A stretch of 64,000 nucleotides of DNA from Brenneria izbisi (GCF_025840185.1 NZ_JAMPJU010000001.1:124001-188000); one strand, 5' to 3'. Positions 1-10,328 are shown, counted from the stretch's first letter. A program made the numbers and translations. The notes: generated by a model not told the origin, from the sequence alone.

Positions 1-1194
1 ATCCTGCGCATCCCATAGATAACGAGTGACCGCCGTGCGCCGATCTTCCGCTTTCTGGCGAAATAGCGCCTCTGTTTCTCTGTCTCCTTTCAATACAGAG
101 ATATTGGCGATGGCGCTCTCCAGCTTGTAAAGAAACGCATTGAGATCCACCGGAATGAACTGTGTCGTGCGAATGCTGGCGAGACGATGGGCATCACGCA
201 GCCAGCGCGACGAGTAGTCCCACCCTGACGCCGCTCCCGCTCGCAGATCCCGATAAACCTCATTCGCCGGTCGACCGGACAGTTTGGCGGTTTCCACATC
301 TTCCAGCCAGGATTCGTCACGCGGGGTGTCTCTGTCATCCCAATAGCGGTTTAGCAGCGCGCCGTCCGGCATCCGCACAACGTGGCGATAAGCCTGATTT
401 GGCGCCAGAGATTCAGCGCCGTCCATCCAGAAAGCATACTCTTTCATCAGATGATCCAGATAGCGCCGGGCGCCGCGCACGCCATCTTCTTCAAATAACT
501 CCACCATCAGCGCGAATACCGGCGGTTGTGAGCGGCTGAGGTAATAGGTGCGATTCCCGTTGGGAATATGACCGTAAGTTTCAATCATCCAGGCGAAATT
601 ATCCGCCATACAGCGCAGCAGATCGTTGCGCCCGCTTTCCGCCAACCCCAGCATGGTAAAGTAGGAGTCCCAGTAATAGGTCTCGCTGAAACGGCCACCC
701 GGCACGATATAAGCTTGCGGCAGCGGCAGCAGCGACGACCACGGAATATGATCCTGAGGTTCGCGCGTCAATACGACCCACAGATTATCGATATGCTCTT
801 TGAGGGAATTATCGGGATTGGAGACATACTCATTATCATAGCTTTCCGGTAGCCAGAAATGTTGTTCGACAAATTGCCTCAGATCAAAATCAGGTTCCCT
901 TTTCATCCGGCGGTAGCGCAAGAGAATATCCAGCGGATCGATTTTTGGCGCGCAGTCGGGGAAAGTCTTACTGTCGGCAAAAATACGCGATGACTGCACC
1001 TGTGCGAACAGTTCCAGATAGCGATCGGCGGGCGTCAGCGCATCGGATGGCGGCAACCCTTCGATCATTTCTGGTTCGGGTTCCGCTTCGAGCATGCTAT
1101 CCAGTGTTAACTCGACGGGTTCCGGTTGGTATTGGCGATTTTTGTCGCCATCGGATCCCTCTGATTCAGTAACGTGTAATTTCTGGTTAAACAT
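1..1194 (-). CDS. treF: Cytoplasmic trehalase TreF, 3' end cut by window edge
   Basis: This is GH37 alpha,alpha-trehalase, which hydrolyses trehalose to two glucoses in the cytoplasm. The first 398 codons are present and the rest lies beyond the left edge (E. coli TreF is about 549 residues). The family signatures [14 protein letters not shown] and the run starting [12 protein letters not shown] are visible. The start [10 protein letters not shown] lacks a signal peptide, and the acidic N-terminal extension with [13 protein letters not shown] matches TreF rather than periplasmic TreA. The ATG at 1194 has a GAGG ribosome site about 9 bases upstream. It lies directly downstream of otsBA on the same strand, so synthesis and breakdown of trehalose sit side by side. 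Confidence 0.95.
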   Translation of the reverse strand, partial: MFNQKLHVTESEGSDGDKNRQYQPEPVELTLDSMLEAEPEPEMIEGLPPSDALTPADRYLELFAQVQSSRIFADSKTFPDCAPKIDPLDILLRYRRMKREPDFDLRQFVEQHFWLPESYDNEYVSNPDNSLKEHIDNLWVVLTREPQDHIPWSSLLPLPQAYIVPGGRFSETYYWDSYFTMLGLAESGRNDLLRCMADNFAWMIETYGHIPNGNRTYYLSRSQPPVFALMVELFEEDGVRGARRYLDHLMKEYAFWMDGAESLAPNQAYRHVVRMPDGALLNRYWDDRDTPRDESWLEDVETAKLSGRPANEVYRDLRAGAASGWDYSSRWLRDAHRLASIRTTQFIPVDLNAFLYKLESAIANISVLKGDRETEALFRQKAEDRRTAVTRYLWDAQD

Positions 1195-1231
1195 CTGCTA
1201 AGAACCTCAGTATTGCGTTGTAAAAATAGGG

Positions 1232-1260
1232 ATGTCTCTCTATTAAATGTCTCTCTATTA
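1232..1260. repeat. Two tandem copies of a 15-bp unit upstream of treF
   Basis: The unit ATGTCTCTCTATTA occurs at 1232-1245 and again at 1247-1260, separated by a single A. It lies 38-66 bases upstream of the treF start, where the promoter should be. Function is unknown; it could be a slippage duplication or a duplicated binding site. Confidence 0.6.
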
Positions 1261-1428
1261 AGTGTAGACAGTTGTTTCATCAGTCATGGCGAAAAGTGTG
1301 CTTCCCGTCACATTTTATGATTATCAGCAAAGGCCGGAAAAATAGATAACGTATTATTTATAAAAAGGAAAATAATAACCATCTCCCAATGCGCCACAAT
1401 AAAATTCGGTTGCAACAATTTATTAATG

Positions 1429-1445
1429 GCCCCGGTTAACGGGGC
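1429..1445 (-). terminator. Short GC hairpin after otsA
   Basis: GCCCCG (1429-1434) pairs with CGGGGC (1440-1445) around a 5-base loop, about 50 bases beyond the otsA stop. No uninterrupted U-run follows on the minus strand, so it is only a candidate terminator. Confidence 0.35.
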
Positions 1446-1493
1446 AGGAAAGAGAAGGGGTAATCGATGATGGCGGCTGAAACCAGCATGGCG

Positions 1494-2918
1494 TTACAAG
1501 CTTGTCATGCCGGTGGCTGGGCCATGTTCGGCACTGCGTGGCTGGATAGTTCGCAGGTCTTGCAGATAACTTTCACGCCAATGGGTGATATCATTTTTAC
1601 GCAGTACCGCCATCATGTCGTTATAACGTGTGAGGCGCTCGGCCAGCGGCATGGTTAGCGCTTTATCCAGCGCCGCCGCCACATCATCCCGATCGTAAGG
1701 GTTGACGATAAGCGCGGCGGTCAGTTCATTGGCCGCGCCAGCAAAGCGCGATAACACCAGTACGCCCGGATCTTCAGGATCCTGTGCCGCCACATACTCT
1801 TTCGCCACCAGATTCATGCCATCACGCAGCGGCGTGACCAGCCCGACATCGGTCAGACGAAATATTTTCATTAGCAGCCGACGGTCGAAATGCTGGTTGA
1901 GATAGTAGAGCGGTGTGCGATTCAGGGTGCCGTATTTGCCGTTAATCCGCCCGACTTCCATCTCCAGTTGATGGCGGATATCCTGATAAGCCTGCACATC
2001 TCCGCGTGAAGTCGGCGCGATTTGCGAATAGCGAACCTTGCCGCGATGTTGCGGGTAGTGCTCAAGCAACGCTTCATACGCCAGAAAGCGTTCCGGCAGC
2101 CCTTTGGTATAATCCAGTCGCTCGCAGGAAATAATGTTTTGCGCATCGCCAAGCTCGCGTTTCATCTCCGCCATTTTGGGCGGCAGCGGCCCTTCCGCCA
2201 TTTCTTTGATGCTGTCCGGCTCTATGCCTATCGGATAAACTTCCGTCATAAACGTATTCCCGAACGCGCAATAGCTGTCGTTCCCGGACTGCTGCAACGT
2301 GGTCAGTTGCCTGAGATTGTCGAGAAACGCGCTCCGGTCGCTTTCCGTCTGGAAGCCGAGCAAATCATATTCGCACATCATTTTCAGCAGTGCTTCGTGC
2401 GTGGGCAGCGCGTTGAATATTTCCGGCGTGGGGAAGGGAATATGCAGGAAGAACCCGATACGGTTATTCACGCCAATTTTGCGCAACGCGGCGGCAAACG
2501 GCAGTAAATGATAATCATGGATCCACAGAATATCATCCGGCTTGATCAACGGCTGTAACCGCTTCGCCAGCAATTCATTAACCCGACAGTAACCGTCCCA
2601 GGCTTCGCGTTGAAACTGCACCAGATCGATACGGTAATGGAATGCCGGCCAGATGACGGCATTGGAGAACTGACAGTAATAAAGATCGTAATCATTTTGG
2701 TTGAGCGGAACCGAGGCATAAGTGATGCCGTCGTTTTCGGTCAGACTCAAATCATCCTCTTCTTCCCCGGATATTTCACTTATTTCTCCGTTCCAGCCAA
2801 ACCATACACCCCCGGTGGTTTTCAATGCATCCAGAATACCTACGGCCAGTCCGCCAGCGCTTGACTTCGACCTGTCAGGAATAGCGATACGGTTAGATAC
2901 GACAACCAGACGACTCAT
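1494..2918 (-). CDS. otsA: Trehalose-6-phosphate synthase
   Basis: GT20 glycosyltransferase joining UDP-glucose and glucose-6-phosphate to make trehalose-6-phosphate. At 474 residues it has the normal OtsA length. The N-terminal VVSNRIA motif carries the conserved Arg, and [22 protein letters not shown] and [12 protein letters not shown] supply the conserved donor and acceptor site residues. It overlaps the otsB stop by 4 bases (ATGA), so the pair is translationally coupled. In enterobacteria otsBA is an RpoS-dependent osmotic and stationary-phase operon; no clear promoter was identified by eye here. Confidence 0.97.
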   Translation of the reverse strand: MSRLVVVSNRIAIPDRSKSSAGGLAVGILDALKTTGGVWFGWNGEISEISGEEEDDLSLTENDGITYASVPLNQNDYDLYYCQFSNAVIWPAFHYRIDLVQFQREAWDGYCRVNELLAKRLQPLIKPDDILWIHDYHLLPFAAALRKIGVNNRIGFFLHIPFPTPEIFNALPTHEALLKMMCEYDLLGFQTESDRSAFLDNLRQLTTLQQSGNDSYCAFGNTFMTEVYPIGIEPDSIKEMAEGPLPPKMAEMKRELGDAQNIISCERLDYTKGLPERFLAYEALLEHYPQHRGKVRYSQIAPTSRGDVQAYQDIRHQLEMEVGRINGKYGTLNRTPLYYLNQHFDRRLLMKIFRLTDVGLVTPLRDGMNLVAKEYVAAQDPEDPGVLVLSRFAGAANELTAALIVNPYDRDDVAAALDKALTMPLAERLTRYNDMMAVLRKNDITHWRESYLQDLRTIQPRSAEHGPATGMTSL

Positions 2919-3715
2919 AACCTTAACTCCTTACCGACGTTATCTTGCTTTAGTTGTAAGAGTAATTGTTCAAGCCAGCCATGAACGTCCGCTACCTGTT
3001 TGAGGCGGTAGCGGGCATGGCCTGAACCGTCTCCGACCTTAACGGAAACGCCCTGCATGGCGTTTACTGCCAGAAATCCTCTCTCATCCGTCAGATCATC
3101 GCCAACAAAAACCGGAATGCGCCCGGCGAAAGGGGCTTCTTGCATAAAGGCGTCAATCGCCGCGCCTTTATCTATTCCTCGCGGTTTTATCTCCACCACG
3201 CACTTACCCGGCTGTAGCGTGAGTTGAGGAAATCGGGCTACGGCGGATTGCGCCAGAGCCAGCACCTGCCGCTGATACTTTCGCGCCTGACGATAGTGCA
3301 GTGCGAAGGCCATGCCTTTGGCTTCCAGCAAGGTATCCGGCATGCTGGCCATTCCATGCTCCAGCATCCGCCGCAGGGATTCTGTTACTTCCACCGGCAA
3401 CATGACGCGATGCAGATCCCCGTCGGCGTCACGCCGTTCGGCGCCGTGTACTCCCGCCAGCGGAAACCTGAGCGGGGCGATCAGTTTATCAAGCTGGTCG
3501 ATGGGTCGGCCAGATACCAGCGCCAACGCGCCGTAACACGCAACCGACAGCGCTTGCAAATTATTGCGAACAGCGCCAGGGATGACAACCGCTTCCGGTT
3601 CTGGTTGAATCTCCGCCAGCGTACCGTCCACATCGAAAAAGAACGCGTATCGTCCACCGCCCAGTACCGGGGGGGAAGGGATCTCTGAGGTGTTTTCCGT
3701 GGCAATGGTGGTCAA
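2915..3715 (-). CDS. otsB: Trehalose-6-phosphate phosphatase
   Basis: HAD-superfamily phosphatase that dephosphorylates trehalose-6-phosphate to trehalose, the second step after OtsA. It has 266 residues. The nucleophile motif FFFDVDGTLAEIQPEPE lies near residues 26-42, and VGDDLTDERGF near the C-terminus carries the metal-binding acidic residues. The start is TTG at 3715, supported by an AGGAG site 7 bases upstream; no better in-frame ATG is present. It is the first gene of an otsBA pair with a 4-base overlap. Confidence 0.95.
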   Translation of the reverse strand: MTTIATENTSEIPSPPVLGGGRYAFFFDVDGTLAEIQPEPEAVVIPGAVRNNLQALSVACYGALALVSGRPIDQLDKLIAPLRFPLAGVHGAERRDADGDLHRVMLPVEVTESLRRMLEHGMASMPDTLLEAKGMAFALHYRQARKYQRQVLALAQSAVARFPQLTLQPGKCVVEIKPRGIDKGAAIDAFMQEAPFAGRIPVFVGDDLTDERGFLAVNAMQGVSVKVGDGSGHARYRLKQVADVHGWLEQLLLQLKQDNVGKELRL

Positions 3716-4261
3716 ACCGATTCTCCTGTCTGCAGGCTGTTAGGCGATTTATGGTTGCGATACCGTGGCGCGAGTCAAGTGATGTTTCTGAATCGTCATC
3801 GCTTGAAGAGTGTCTGATGCCACGATGAAGAAGGAAAGCGCCGCAACCGAAATAACATGAAGTGAGTTGGCAGGATAAAAAAGCTTATTTTTTGATAAAT
3901 CCGTTGATATACACGCGACAATTGAATAAACACAAGCCAAAACAGCAACCTGATTGTGAACATCATTATGGTTCAGTATAGACGCCGGCGGATATTTTTC
4001 CAGAACATCTAGCCGATCTCAGATCGAACGGTAGCAGCCTAATGACCATTTTTTAGTTCGGCATGATGTTAGCCGCGGATTAAACAGGCGGTCATTTGAA
4101 TTATATTGTTATTATTTATCAATATGTTAGTGATAAGTATGCCGAATGCTGCTGTTGCGTCTCTATAAGGATGAACAACGCCATAGCGAGAGGTAGGGAT
4201 AAGTTCTAGGACTTGTGGCTACAGTTATTAAGTTAGCCAGGGACGGCGACAGGACATGAAT
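3716..4261. other. Intergenic stretch between otsB and tRNA-Val
   Basis: This gap of about 545 bases must hold the otsBA promoter. A 63-codon frame at 3749-3940 on the minus strand starts with TTG and has no family resemblance, so it was not called. No RNA, repeat or mobile-element signature was seen. Confidence 0.5.
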
Positions 4262-4338
4262 TGGTACGACCGAGTGGACTCGAACCACCGACCCCCACCA
4301 TGTCAAGGTGGTGCTCTAACCAACTGAGCTACGGTCGT
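4262..4338 (-). tRNA. tRNA-Val, anticodon GAC
   Basis: A full 77-base cloverleaf is present. The acceptor is ACGACCG paired with CGGTCGT, the D arm contains GCTCAGTTGGTTAGAGC, the anticodon stem is CCACC/GGTGG around loop TTGACAT (anticodon GAC), the T arm is GGTGG-TTCGAGT-CCACT, and CCA is encoded. Apart from the acceptor, it matches the enterobacterial valV/valW type. The acceptor has A1-U72 and A4-U69 where the E. coli type has G1-C72 and U4-A69, with both sides of the stem changed together. It stands alone between otsBA and the PTS operon. Confidence 0.95.
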
Positions 4339-4541
4339 ACAGGATATGTTGGTTCTTATGACAGATAGCCAATGAACTAACATTTTGATTTCAAACGCTT
4401 CTTTCTTTCCAGTAACTGGAATGGGCATCATTATGGCGTCGTCCGGGATGGATGGCAAGCCTTTTATCTACCATGATCGGTCAATTGCCGAATGTTTCAT
4501 CAGATGAGGGCGGGGCAGAACATTACGTGAACAAAACCGGT

Positions 4542-5435
<894 letters not shown>

Positions 5436-5596
5436 ATGCGTGATAAATTAGCACTTTATTCGTTTAAATTCAACATGAAGCAATATTTGGGGTTTTGATT
5501 AAAGTGAGAGGGATAATTAGCGTAAACGCAGGATGGAAAAATAACGGTAAGAGCGGGAATGAAGTACAAAAAGCCCCATCATTCCCACGATCACGA

Positions 5597-6631
5597 TTAT
5601 TTCAGTTGAGCCGTTCCTTCCTCCAGGAAGGATATTTGCAATATCGTCTGCTCATCAGAAACAAATTTTTCTTTACCATTAACGATGGATTCATAAAGCG
5701 CATCATGAAAACGTCCATAATCGCCTACTTCGGAAATGACTTTCTCTTCATGATAAGTCCCTTCAGCATCATAATAAATAATGGTTCCGTAATCACTGGG
5801 ATTATCAATGCCAAAATCAGCGTGATCAGGAAAGTAAAAGAGTTTTAAATGTTCTTCCTGTCGATCTTTTTTCTCTTTAATGAACATCCCGCGTTTACCA
5901 TAGACGACGAAGCTAGGACGTTCTTTTACTCTGAAGAAGCTGGATTTCACCGATACTTTAACGATGCCATAATATAAATCCAGGTCAAAATAATCATTCA
6001 TTCTGCCTTCGCCAAGCAACTGGCGAACATCATAATGAATATGATCAGGATTACCAAAATAAGACAATACCTGATCTAAGGTATGACAACCATGACCATA
6101 TAAGTAGGTATCAACCTGCACATACTTTTTACACTGTTCCGGGACGTAAGGCCGATAATAGTCATAATGCATTTCTACTTCTAACAGATCGCCTAATTTT
6201 CCAGATTCAATAACTTTCTGAACCGTGAGGAAATCGCTGTCAAATCTTCTGTTTTGATAGCATTGGATCACCAGATTCTTATTTTTCGCCAATTCGAATA
6301 ATTCTTTTGCCTGGCTGGTGGTGTGAGTGAAGGGTTTCTCTACCAGACAATGCTTATTGGCATTAAGAACCTGCTTTGCCAGTTCATAATGGGTGACGGC
6401 AGGCGTACAGACCACGATCAGATCAATATCGGGATCGTTTAACAGAACATTGATATCGTTTGTGTATATAACATCAGGGATCGCATCCCAGTCTTTTTTC
6501 CCTTTACTTGGGGAGTAAATGGTTTTTACGTGAAACTTTTCTTTTCTCTGTAATACAAAAGGTAAATGGTATCTATTGGTGCTTTTACCATTTCCGATAT
6601 AACCAACGGTAAGTATTTTATCACTTTTCAT
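5597..6631 (-). CDS. Gfo/Idh/MocA-family oxidoreductase, YhhX-like
   Basis: NAD(P)-dependent sugar or inositol-type oxidoreductase of 344 residues. The Rossmann motif is degenerate (VGYIGNGKST, near residue 10), followed by the family EKPFT motif with the conserved Lys near residue 97, YQNRRFDSDF, and GHGCHTLDQ with the conserved His. The pattern resembles E. coli YhhX closely in length and motifs; substrate is unknown. The ATG at 6631 is chosen because AGGAGG lies 9 bases upstream; the TTG three codons earlier has no room for a ribosome site. That ribosome site lies within the end of the preceding gene, which stops only 2 bases before this start, so the two are probably coupled. Confidence 0.85.
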   Translation of the reverse strand: MKSDKILTVGYIGNGKSTNRYHLPFVLQRKEKFHVKTIYSPSKGKKDWDAIPDVIYTNDINVLLNDPDIDLIVVCTPAVTHYELAKQVLNANKHCLVEKPFTHTTSQAKELFELAKNKNLVIQCYQNRRFDSDFLTVQKVIESGKLGDLLEVEMHYDYYRPYVPEQCKKYVQVDTYLYGHGCHTLDQVLSYFGNPDHIHYDVRQLLGEGRMNDYFDLDLYYGIVKVSVKSSFFRVKERPSFVVYGKRGMFIKEKKDRQEEHLKLFYFPDHADFGIDNPSDYGTIIYYDAEGTYHEEKVISEVGDYGRFHDALYESIVNGKEKFVSDEQTILQISFLEEGTAQLK

Positions 6632-6633
6632 TT

Positions 6634-7599
6634 TTAACAACCTCCTTTATTGACTCTCGCGGAATCAATAATATCCAAAGCCATCAGACTGATGTTCAAC
6701 ATAGCATGAGCGCGCTCATAATCCAAATTATCTATGATGTGAGAAAACGCGTTGAACTCATAATATAGCCGGTGTTTATTGTCGTTCCCATCAATTAATT
6801 CCGATTCACCCGTATTTTTATTGAACGTGAACGCTTTCAGAATATTCATAGAGCTTTCTATGACAATGTTACCTTCAGTCCCTTGAATCGATATCATAAT
6901 CGGCGCTTTGCAATCCTTTGCGCCGATACTGGATACTTTGAATTGGCCATAATCTAAATAGAGAATACCACTGGTATCGACTCCTTTTTCAACATTCGCA
7001 AAGTATTGCGATGATTTTGGTGAACCAAACAATCCAATAATGGAATGTATGTTATAAATATTCAAATCCATCAATGCACCGCCGTATTTTTTCGGATCGA
7101 ATGCAGGATGAATGATACCTTGCTTAAAATCCGCATATCTTGATGAATACTGACTGTAATTAAATTGGGCGATTTTTATTTCACCTAGCGCCTTGATTTT
7201 TTCTTTCAGTAACGCAAAAGCAGGCAGGTAATGAATATTCATTGCCTCAAGAATTATCAGGTTGTTAGCCTGAGCGATCTGTTGCAATTCAATAAGCTCG
7301 GATTTATAAGGAACAATCGGTTTTTCTATAATGACGTGCTTGCCTTTTTCAAGGGCTTTTTTTGCAAAAGAAAAATGTAAATGATTCGGTAGCGCGATAT
7401 AGATGGTATCAACATCGCTTTGCAGCAGACGGTCATAGTCAACAAAAACGTGGCGGATCCCATAGGTGGCGCTTAATTTATGACCTTCTTCTACGGTGGC
7501 TTCTGTTGCCAAAATAGCGACTAACTTGATATCCAGATCGTTGATCGTGGTAAGTAAATCATGAACGATCATTCCGGTACCGATAATTCCAATTTTCAT
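6634..7599 (-). CDS. Gfo/Idh/MocA-family oxidoreductase
   Basis: Second NAD(P)-dependent oxidoreductase of the operon, 321 residues. It has a classical N-terminal dinucleotide-binding motif (KIGIIGTGMI), IALPNHLHF, the family motif IIEKPI with its conserved Lys near residue 94, and a downstream GGALMDLNIYNIHS segment carrying the conserved Asp and His. It is clearly a different subfamily from its neighbour, so the two are not a recent tandem duplication. It lies 39 bases downstream of the PTS gene. In this superfamily members oxidise or reduce sugar carbons, and some cleave glycosides through transient oxidation; which applies here cannot be read from the sequence. Confidence 0.85.
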   Translation of the reverse strand: MKIGIIGTGMIVHDLLTTINDLDIKLVAILATEATVEEGHKLSATYGIRHVFVDYDRLLQSDVDTIYIALPNHLHFSFAKKALEKGKHVIIEKPIVPYKSELIELQQIAQANNLIILEAMNIHYLPAFALLKEKIKALGEIKIAQFNYSQYSSRYADFKQGIIHPAFDPKKYGGALMDLNIYNIHSIIGLFGSPKSSQYFANVEKGVDTSGILYLDYGQFKVSSIGAKDCKAPIMISIQGTEGNIVIESSMNILKAFTFNKNTGESELIDGNDNKHRLYYEFNAFSHIIDNLDYERAHAMLNISLMALDIIDSARVNKGGC

Positions 7600-7638
7600 A
7601 GATTATCTCTACTTATTTAAGGGTATAATTGATTTTCA

Positions 7639-9030
7639 TTAATCTTTAGGATCATCCCATCCTAAAATTAACGTCATGATAAAGCATAGTATGAAAGATA
7701 TTATCACTGCGGCAACCGCATAAATTAAATTAGCGTACTCACTGCTTTTCATAAACATTAATATCGCTACCAGAGAAGGCACGCCAAATGAATAGGCTTT
7801 AAGCGAAACCATACCGATAAAGACGCCCGTTATACCTGACCCAATCATCGTCGCAATAAAGGGCTTGCGAAGTTTTAATGCCACGCCGTAAATGACAGGT
7901 TCGGTTATGCCGGATATCGCCGCGGTGATGAAACCGGAGATAGAAATGGCTTTCAGATTGGTATTTTTGGTTTTCCAGGCAACGGCGGCACTGGCTGCGG
8001 AAAATCCGATATTCACCGCCAACATACAAGGCAATACGATGGATTCATGTCCGGTCGTGCCCAATGAACTAATCATATAGGGCACCATCGCCCAATGCAT
8101 ACCTGTAACGATCAAAAATGGCAATATTGCTGAAAAGATACCTAATGTTAACCAGCTAAAACTTCCCTGACTGGCCGAAATAATTATCGACGCGATCCCT
8201 GAACCAATAATATTTCCCAATGGCGCCAGCAGAATCAATGAAATAGGAACACAAATCAGTAATATCAACATAGGTTTGAAAATTGTTTTAGCCCATCCTG
8301 AAATATACTTATCGGTGATCGGTTCTATTACGGATAAAAAATAGACAATAAGGAAAGCGGGAATGACAGATGAAGCATAATGTGAAGCTACAACAGGCAC
8401 GGTCAAGAATGACGAATTCCCTTGTGTAAACATCGCAATAAGATCAGGATGAATGAGAATACTGACGATGACGACCGATAACATCGGGCTACATTTCATC
8501 TTTATTGCTGCTGAATAAGCCACCATGATGGGCATAAAGTAAAAAGCGGCATCGCTGATTATGCCGAGCAGTTTGATGGTGGGATATTCCGTCGATACAT
8601 TGAATAGCTCTAAAACCAAGAGAAGTATCTTAATCATCCCGCCGCCAATAAGCACTGGCAGCAGGGAACTCATGGTTCCGGTAATAACATCAAGGATTGA
8701 ATTTCCGATTTCTTTTATTGAAAAAGTTTTACTGGGTGCTAATTGATTCTCTTTTGGTTCGGCTGACGGGCCGATATTATCATCTACTGCTATCAGTTTC
8801 ATCAAATCAGTGTAAAAGCGGGATACATCCGTCCCAACGATTACCTGATATTGTCCACCTCGACGCGAGATCCCTATTACGCCGGTGATACTTTTGATGC
8901 GCTCATCATCAATTGTATCGTCTTTTTTCAATACAAACCTTAAACGCGTCATGCAATGGGATAGCGAAACAATGTTTTCCACTCCACCTATTTCACGCAG
9001 TATGGCTGATGCTGAGTCTACTGTTGTCAT
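7639..9030 (-). CDS. PTS sugar transporter EIIBC, glucoside family
   Basis: Membrane permease that phosphorylates its sugar during import. It has 463 residues: an N-terminal EIIB domain with the phospho-cysteine at residue 26 (SLSHCMTRLRF) and a C-terminal EIIC domain with multiple hydrophobic segments and the hallmark GITEPVIYGV. There is no EIIA domain (BglF is about 625 residues and includes one), so phosphate probably comes from the general EIIA-Glc (Crr), as for TreB or MurP; that is inference. It is the first gene after the RAT/terminator leader. A GGTGG ribosome site lies 9 bases before the ATG. The sugar is not identifiable. Confidence 0.92.
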   Translation of the reverse strand: MTTVDSASAILREIGGVENIVSLSHCMTRLRFVLKKDDTIDDERIKSITGVIGISRRGGQYQVIVGTDVSRFYTDLMKLIAVDDNIGPSAEPKENQLAPSKTFSIKEIGNSILDVITGTMSSLLPVLIGGGMIKILLLVLELFNVSTEYPTIKLLGIISDAAFYFMPIMVAYSAAIKMKCSPMLSVVIVSILIHPDLIAMFTQGNSSFLTVPVVASHYASSVIPAFLIVYFLSVIEPITDKYISGWAKTIFKPMLILLICVPISLILLAPLGNIIGSGIASIIISASQGSFSWLTLGIFSAILPFLIVTGMHWAMVPYMISSLGTTGHESIVLPCMLAVNIGFSAASAAVAWKTKNTNLKAISISGFITAAISGITEPVIYGVALKLRKPFIATMIGSGITGVFIGMVSLKAYSFGVPSLVAILMFMKSSEYANLIYAVAAVIISFILCFIMTLILGWDDPKD

Positions 9031-9057
9031 AATACAAATCCACCTTGATTTTAGGGG

Positions 9058-9118
9058 AAAAAAAAACCTGATTTGGCGAAATTTCTATTGAAACGGAAAT
9101 TTCGCCAAATCAGGTTTT
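9058..9118 (-). terminator. Leader terminator with a perfect 23-bp stem
   Basis: Bases 9063-9085 and 9096-9118 are perfect reverse complements around a 10-base loop, followed on the minus strand by a run of U residues (9058-9066). It precedes the PTS gene and overlaps the 3' part of the RAT, which is the standard BglG/LicT control geometry. Confidence 0.9.
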
Positions 9119-9140
9119 GCCTGCTGTGCAGTCACAATCC
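9112..9140 (-). promoter_or_regulatory. RAT antiterminator site in the PTS operon leader
   Basis: The minus strand reads GGATTGTGACTGCAC followed by AGCAGGCAAAACCT, essentially the BglG/LicT consensus. Its last bases are shared with the left arm of the 23-bp terminator stem, so folding of the RAT and of the terminator is mutually exclusive. The expected binder is the antiterminator at 4542-5378. Confidence 0.9.
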
Positions 9141-9146
9141 ACGCAC

Positions 9147-9175
9147 ATAGTTTAATAAAAAACTGACGTTGACAA
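9147..9175 (-). promoter_or_regulatory. Candidate promoter of the PTS operon
   Basis: On the minus strand TTGTCA (9170-9175) can be paired with AACTAT (17-base spacer) or TAAACT (15-base spacer), placing initiation just before the RAT. The -10 match is poor. Confidence 0.35.
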
Positions 9176-9176
9176 T

Positions 9177-9211
9177 CTCATCAACACAATATTGTGATGA
9201 GTATCTCATCA
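9177..9211. promoter_or_regulatory. Nested palindromes between PTS operon and lysR
   Basis: CACAATATTGTG (9185-9196) is a perfect 12-bp palindrome flanked by CTCATCA and ATGAG. A second inverted repeat, GATGAG-TAT-CTCATC (9197-9211), overlaps its right flank. A TTGACA (9169-9174) points toward the plus-strand lysR. These are plausible binding sites for the adjacent LysR protein or another regulator; which one is not determinable. Confidence 0.5.
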
Positions 9212-9287
9212 CTAACTGAATTACTGTTGCTGCGGATTATGGTAGGCTGCAATGCTTACCTGAAATATTCTTCTTGAGCGTTGAATT

Positions 9288-10208
9288 ATGACCCCTGTAC
9301 TGCTTGCAGATACGCTGAAAGAAATAACGTATTTTGTCGCGGCGGCAAGTGCGCAAAGTTTCACCGCCGCCGCGGAAGAATTGGGAATAACCAAATCCGC
9401 CATTGGCAAAAGTATCCGTCGCCTTGAAGAAAAGCTTGGCACCCCGCTTTTTCATCGCACCACCCGCAAGATAAGTCTGACCACCGAAGGCGCAGCCTAT
9501 CTGACGAGTTGTCTCAGCGCGCTGGACACACTCAACGCGGCTGAACTGGCGTTACGCTCTAAACTCACAGAACCTTGCGGCACGGTCCGCATTGATATGC
9601 CAGCCGCATTCGGCCGTTCCATTATGATGCCTATTTTGTTGGGAATGACCGAACGTTATCCACATCTGAAGCTGACGGTGACTTTCAATGACAAGGTGAT
9701 TGATCCACTGGATGCGGGATTCGACCTGGCCATACGGTTTGGCGCGATGAAAGATCACCCGGATTTGGTGGCGCGCCAACTTAATAAACAGCATTTGATC
9801 CTCTGCGCTTCCCCCGGATATCTGGCTCGCCACGGCGTTCCTCAAACGCTGGAGGATCTTGCTCAACACCGGTGTGTGATGGCATGGCGGGGCGGTTCGC
9901 CGCTGAGTTGGTTGATACAAGGCGCGGACGGTCGGGATGTCAAATTCAACCCGACGCCTTTCCATCAGATCAGTGATGGTGATGCCATGATTGAAGCGTG
10001 TATTACGGGCGCCGGGATCGTGCAGTTTCCTGAGTTATTGCTGCGACCTTTTATTGAACAACAGACGTTGACACCTATACTGTCGGCGCTTGCGCCATCG
10101 CCCACTGAACTGAACGTTATCTGGCCGCGCTCCCGTCACTTATTGCCGGGCGTGCGCTTTATCGTTGATGAGTTGCTGAGATTGTCTGCGCAAAACGCCT
10201 TTACCTGA
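9288..10208 (+). CDS. LysR-family transcriptional regulator
   Basis: DNA-binding activator or repressor of 306 residues. The winged helix-turn-helix covers residues 10-65 (FVAAASAQSFTAAAEELG...KSIRRLEEKLG, TPLFHRTTRKISLT), followed by a substrate-binding-type effector domain (GTVRIDMPAAFGRSIMMPIL). It belongs to the subgroup whose effector domain begins GxxRIxxP, as does the second LysR at 10626-11543. It diverges from the PTS operon, and the tautomerase gene follows 120 bases downstream on the same strand. Its targets may be either neighbour. Confidence 0.9.
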   Translation: MTPVLLADTLKEITYFVAAASAQSFTAAAEELGITKSAIGKSIRRLEEKLGTPLFHRTTRKISLTTEGAAYLTSCLSALDTLNAAELALRSKLTEPCGTVRIDMPAAFGRSIMMPILLGMTERYPHLKLTVTFNDKVIDPLDAGFDLAIRFGAMKDHPDLVARQLNKQHLILCASPGYLARHGVPQTLEDLAQHRCVMAWRGGSPLSWLIQGADGRDVKFNPTPFHQISDGDAMIEACITGAGIVQFPELLLRPFIEQQTLTPILSALAPSPTELNVIWPRSRHLLPGVRFIVDELLRLSAQNAFT

Positions 10209-10328
10209 TTGTAGAATAATATTCTACTCTGCGTCATCCACTGATATGTTTATCAACTATCGCTGTGAGACTATGCTTCTTCACAATGTCAGCTAAACTG
10301 ATAAATCAGACCGTAAAGGAGAAATATC

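Noticed and set aside
162-852. Plus-strand frames at 162-539 and 568-852
   Set aside because: Both are antisense to treF, which is unambiguous by motifs.
3749-3940. 63-codon minus-strand frame upstream of otsB
   Set aside because: TTG start, no ribosome site and no family resemblance.
4262-4338. tRNA gene as an island attachment site
   Set aside because: No integrase and no second copy of the tRNA 3' end was seen; the accessory operon is on the 5' side of the tRNA.
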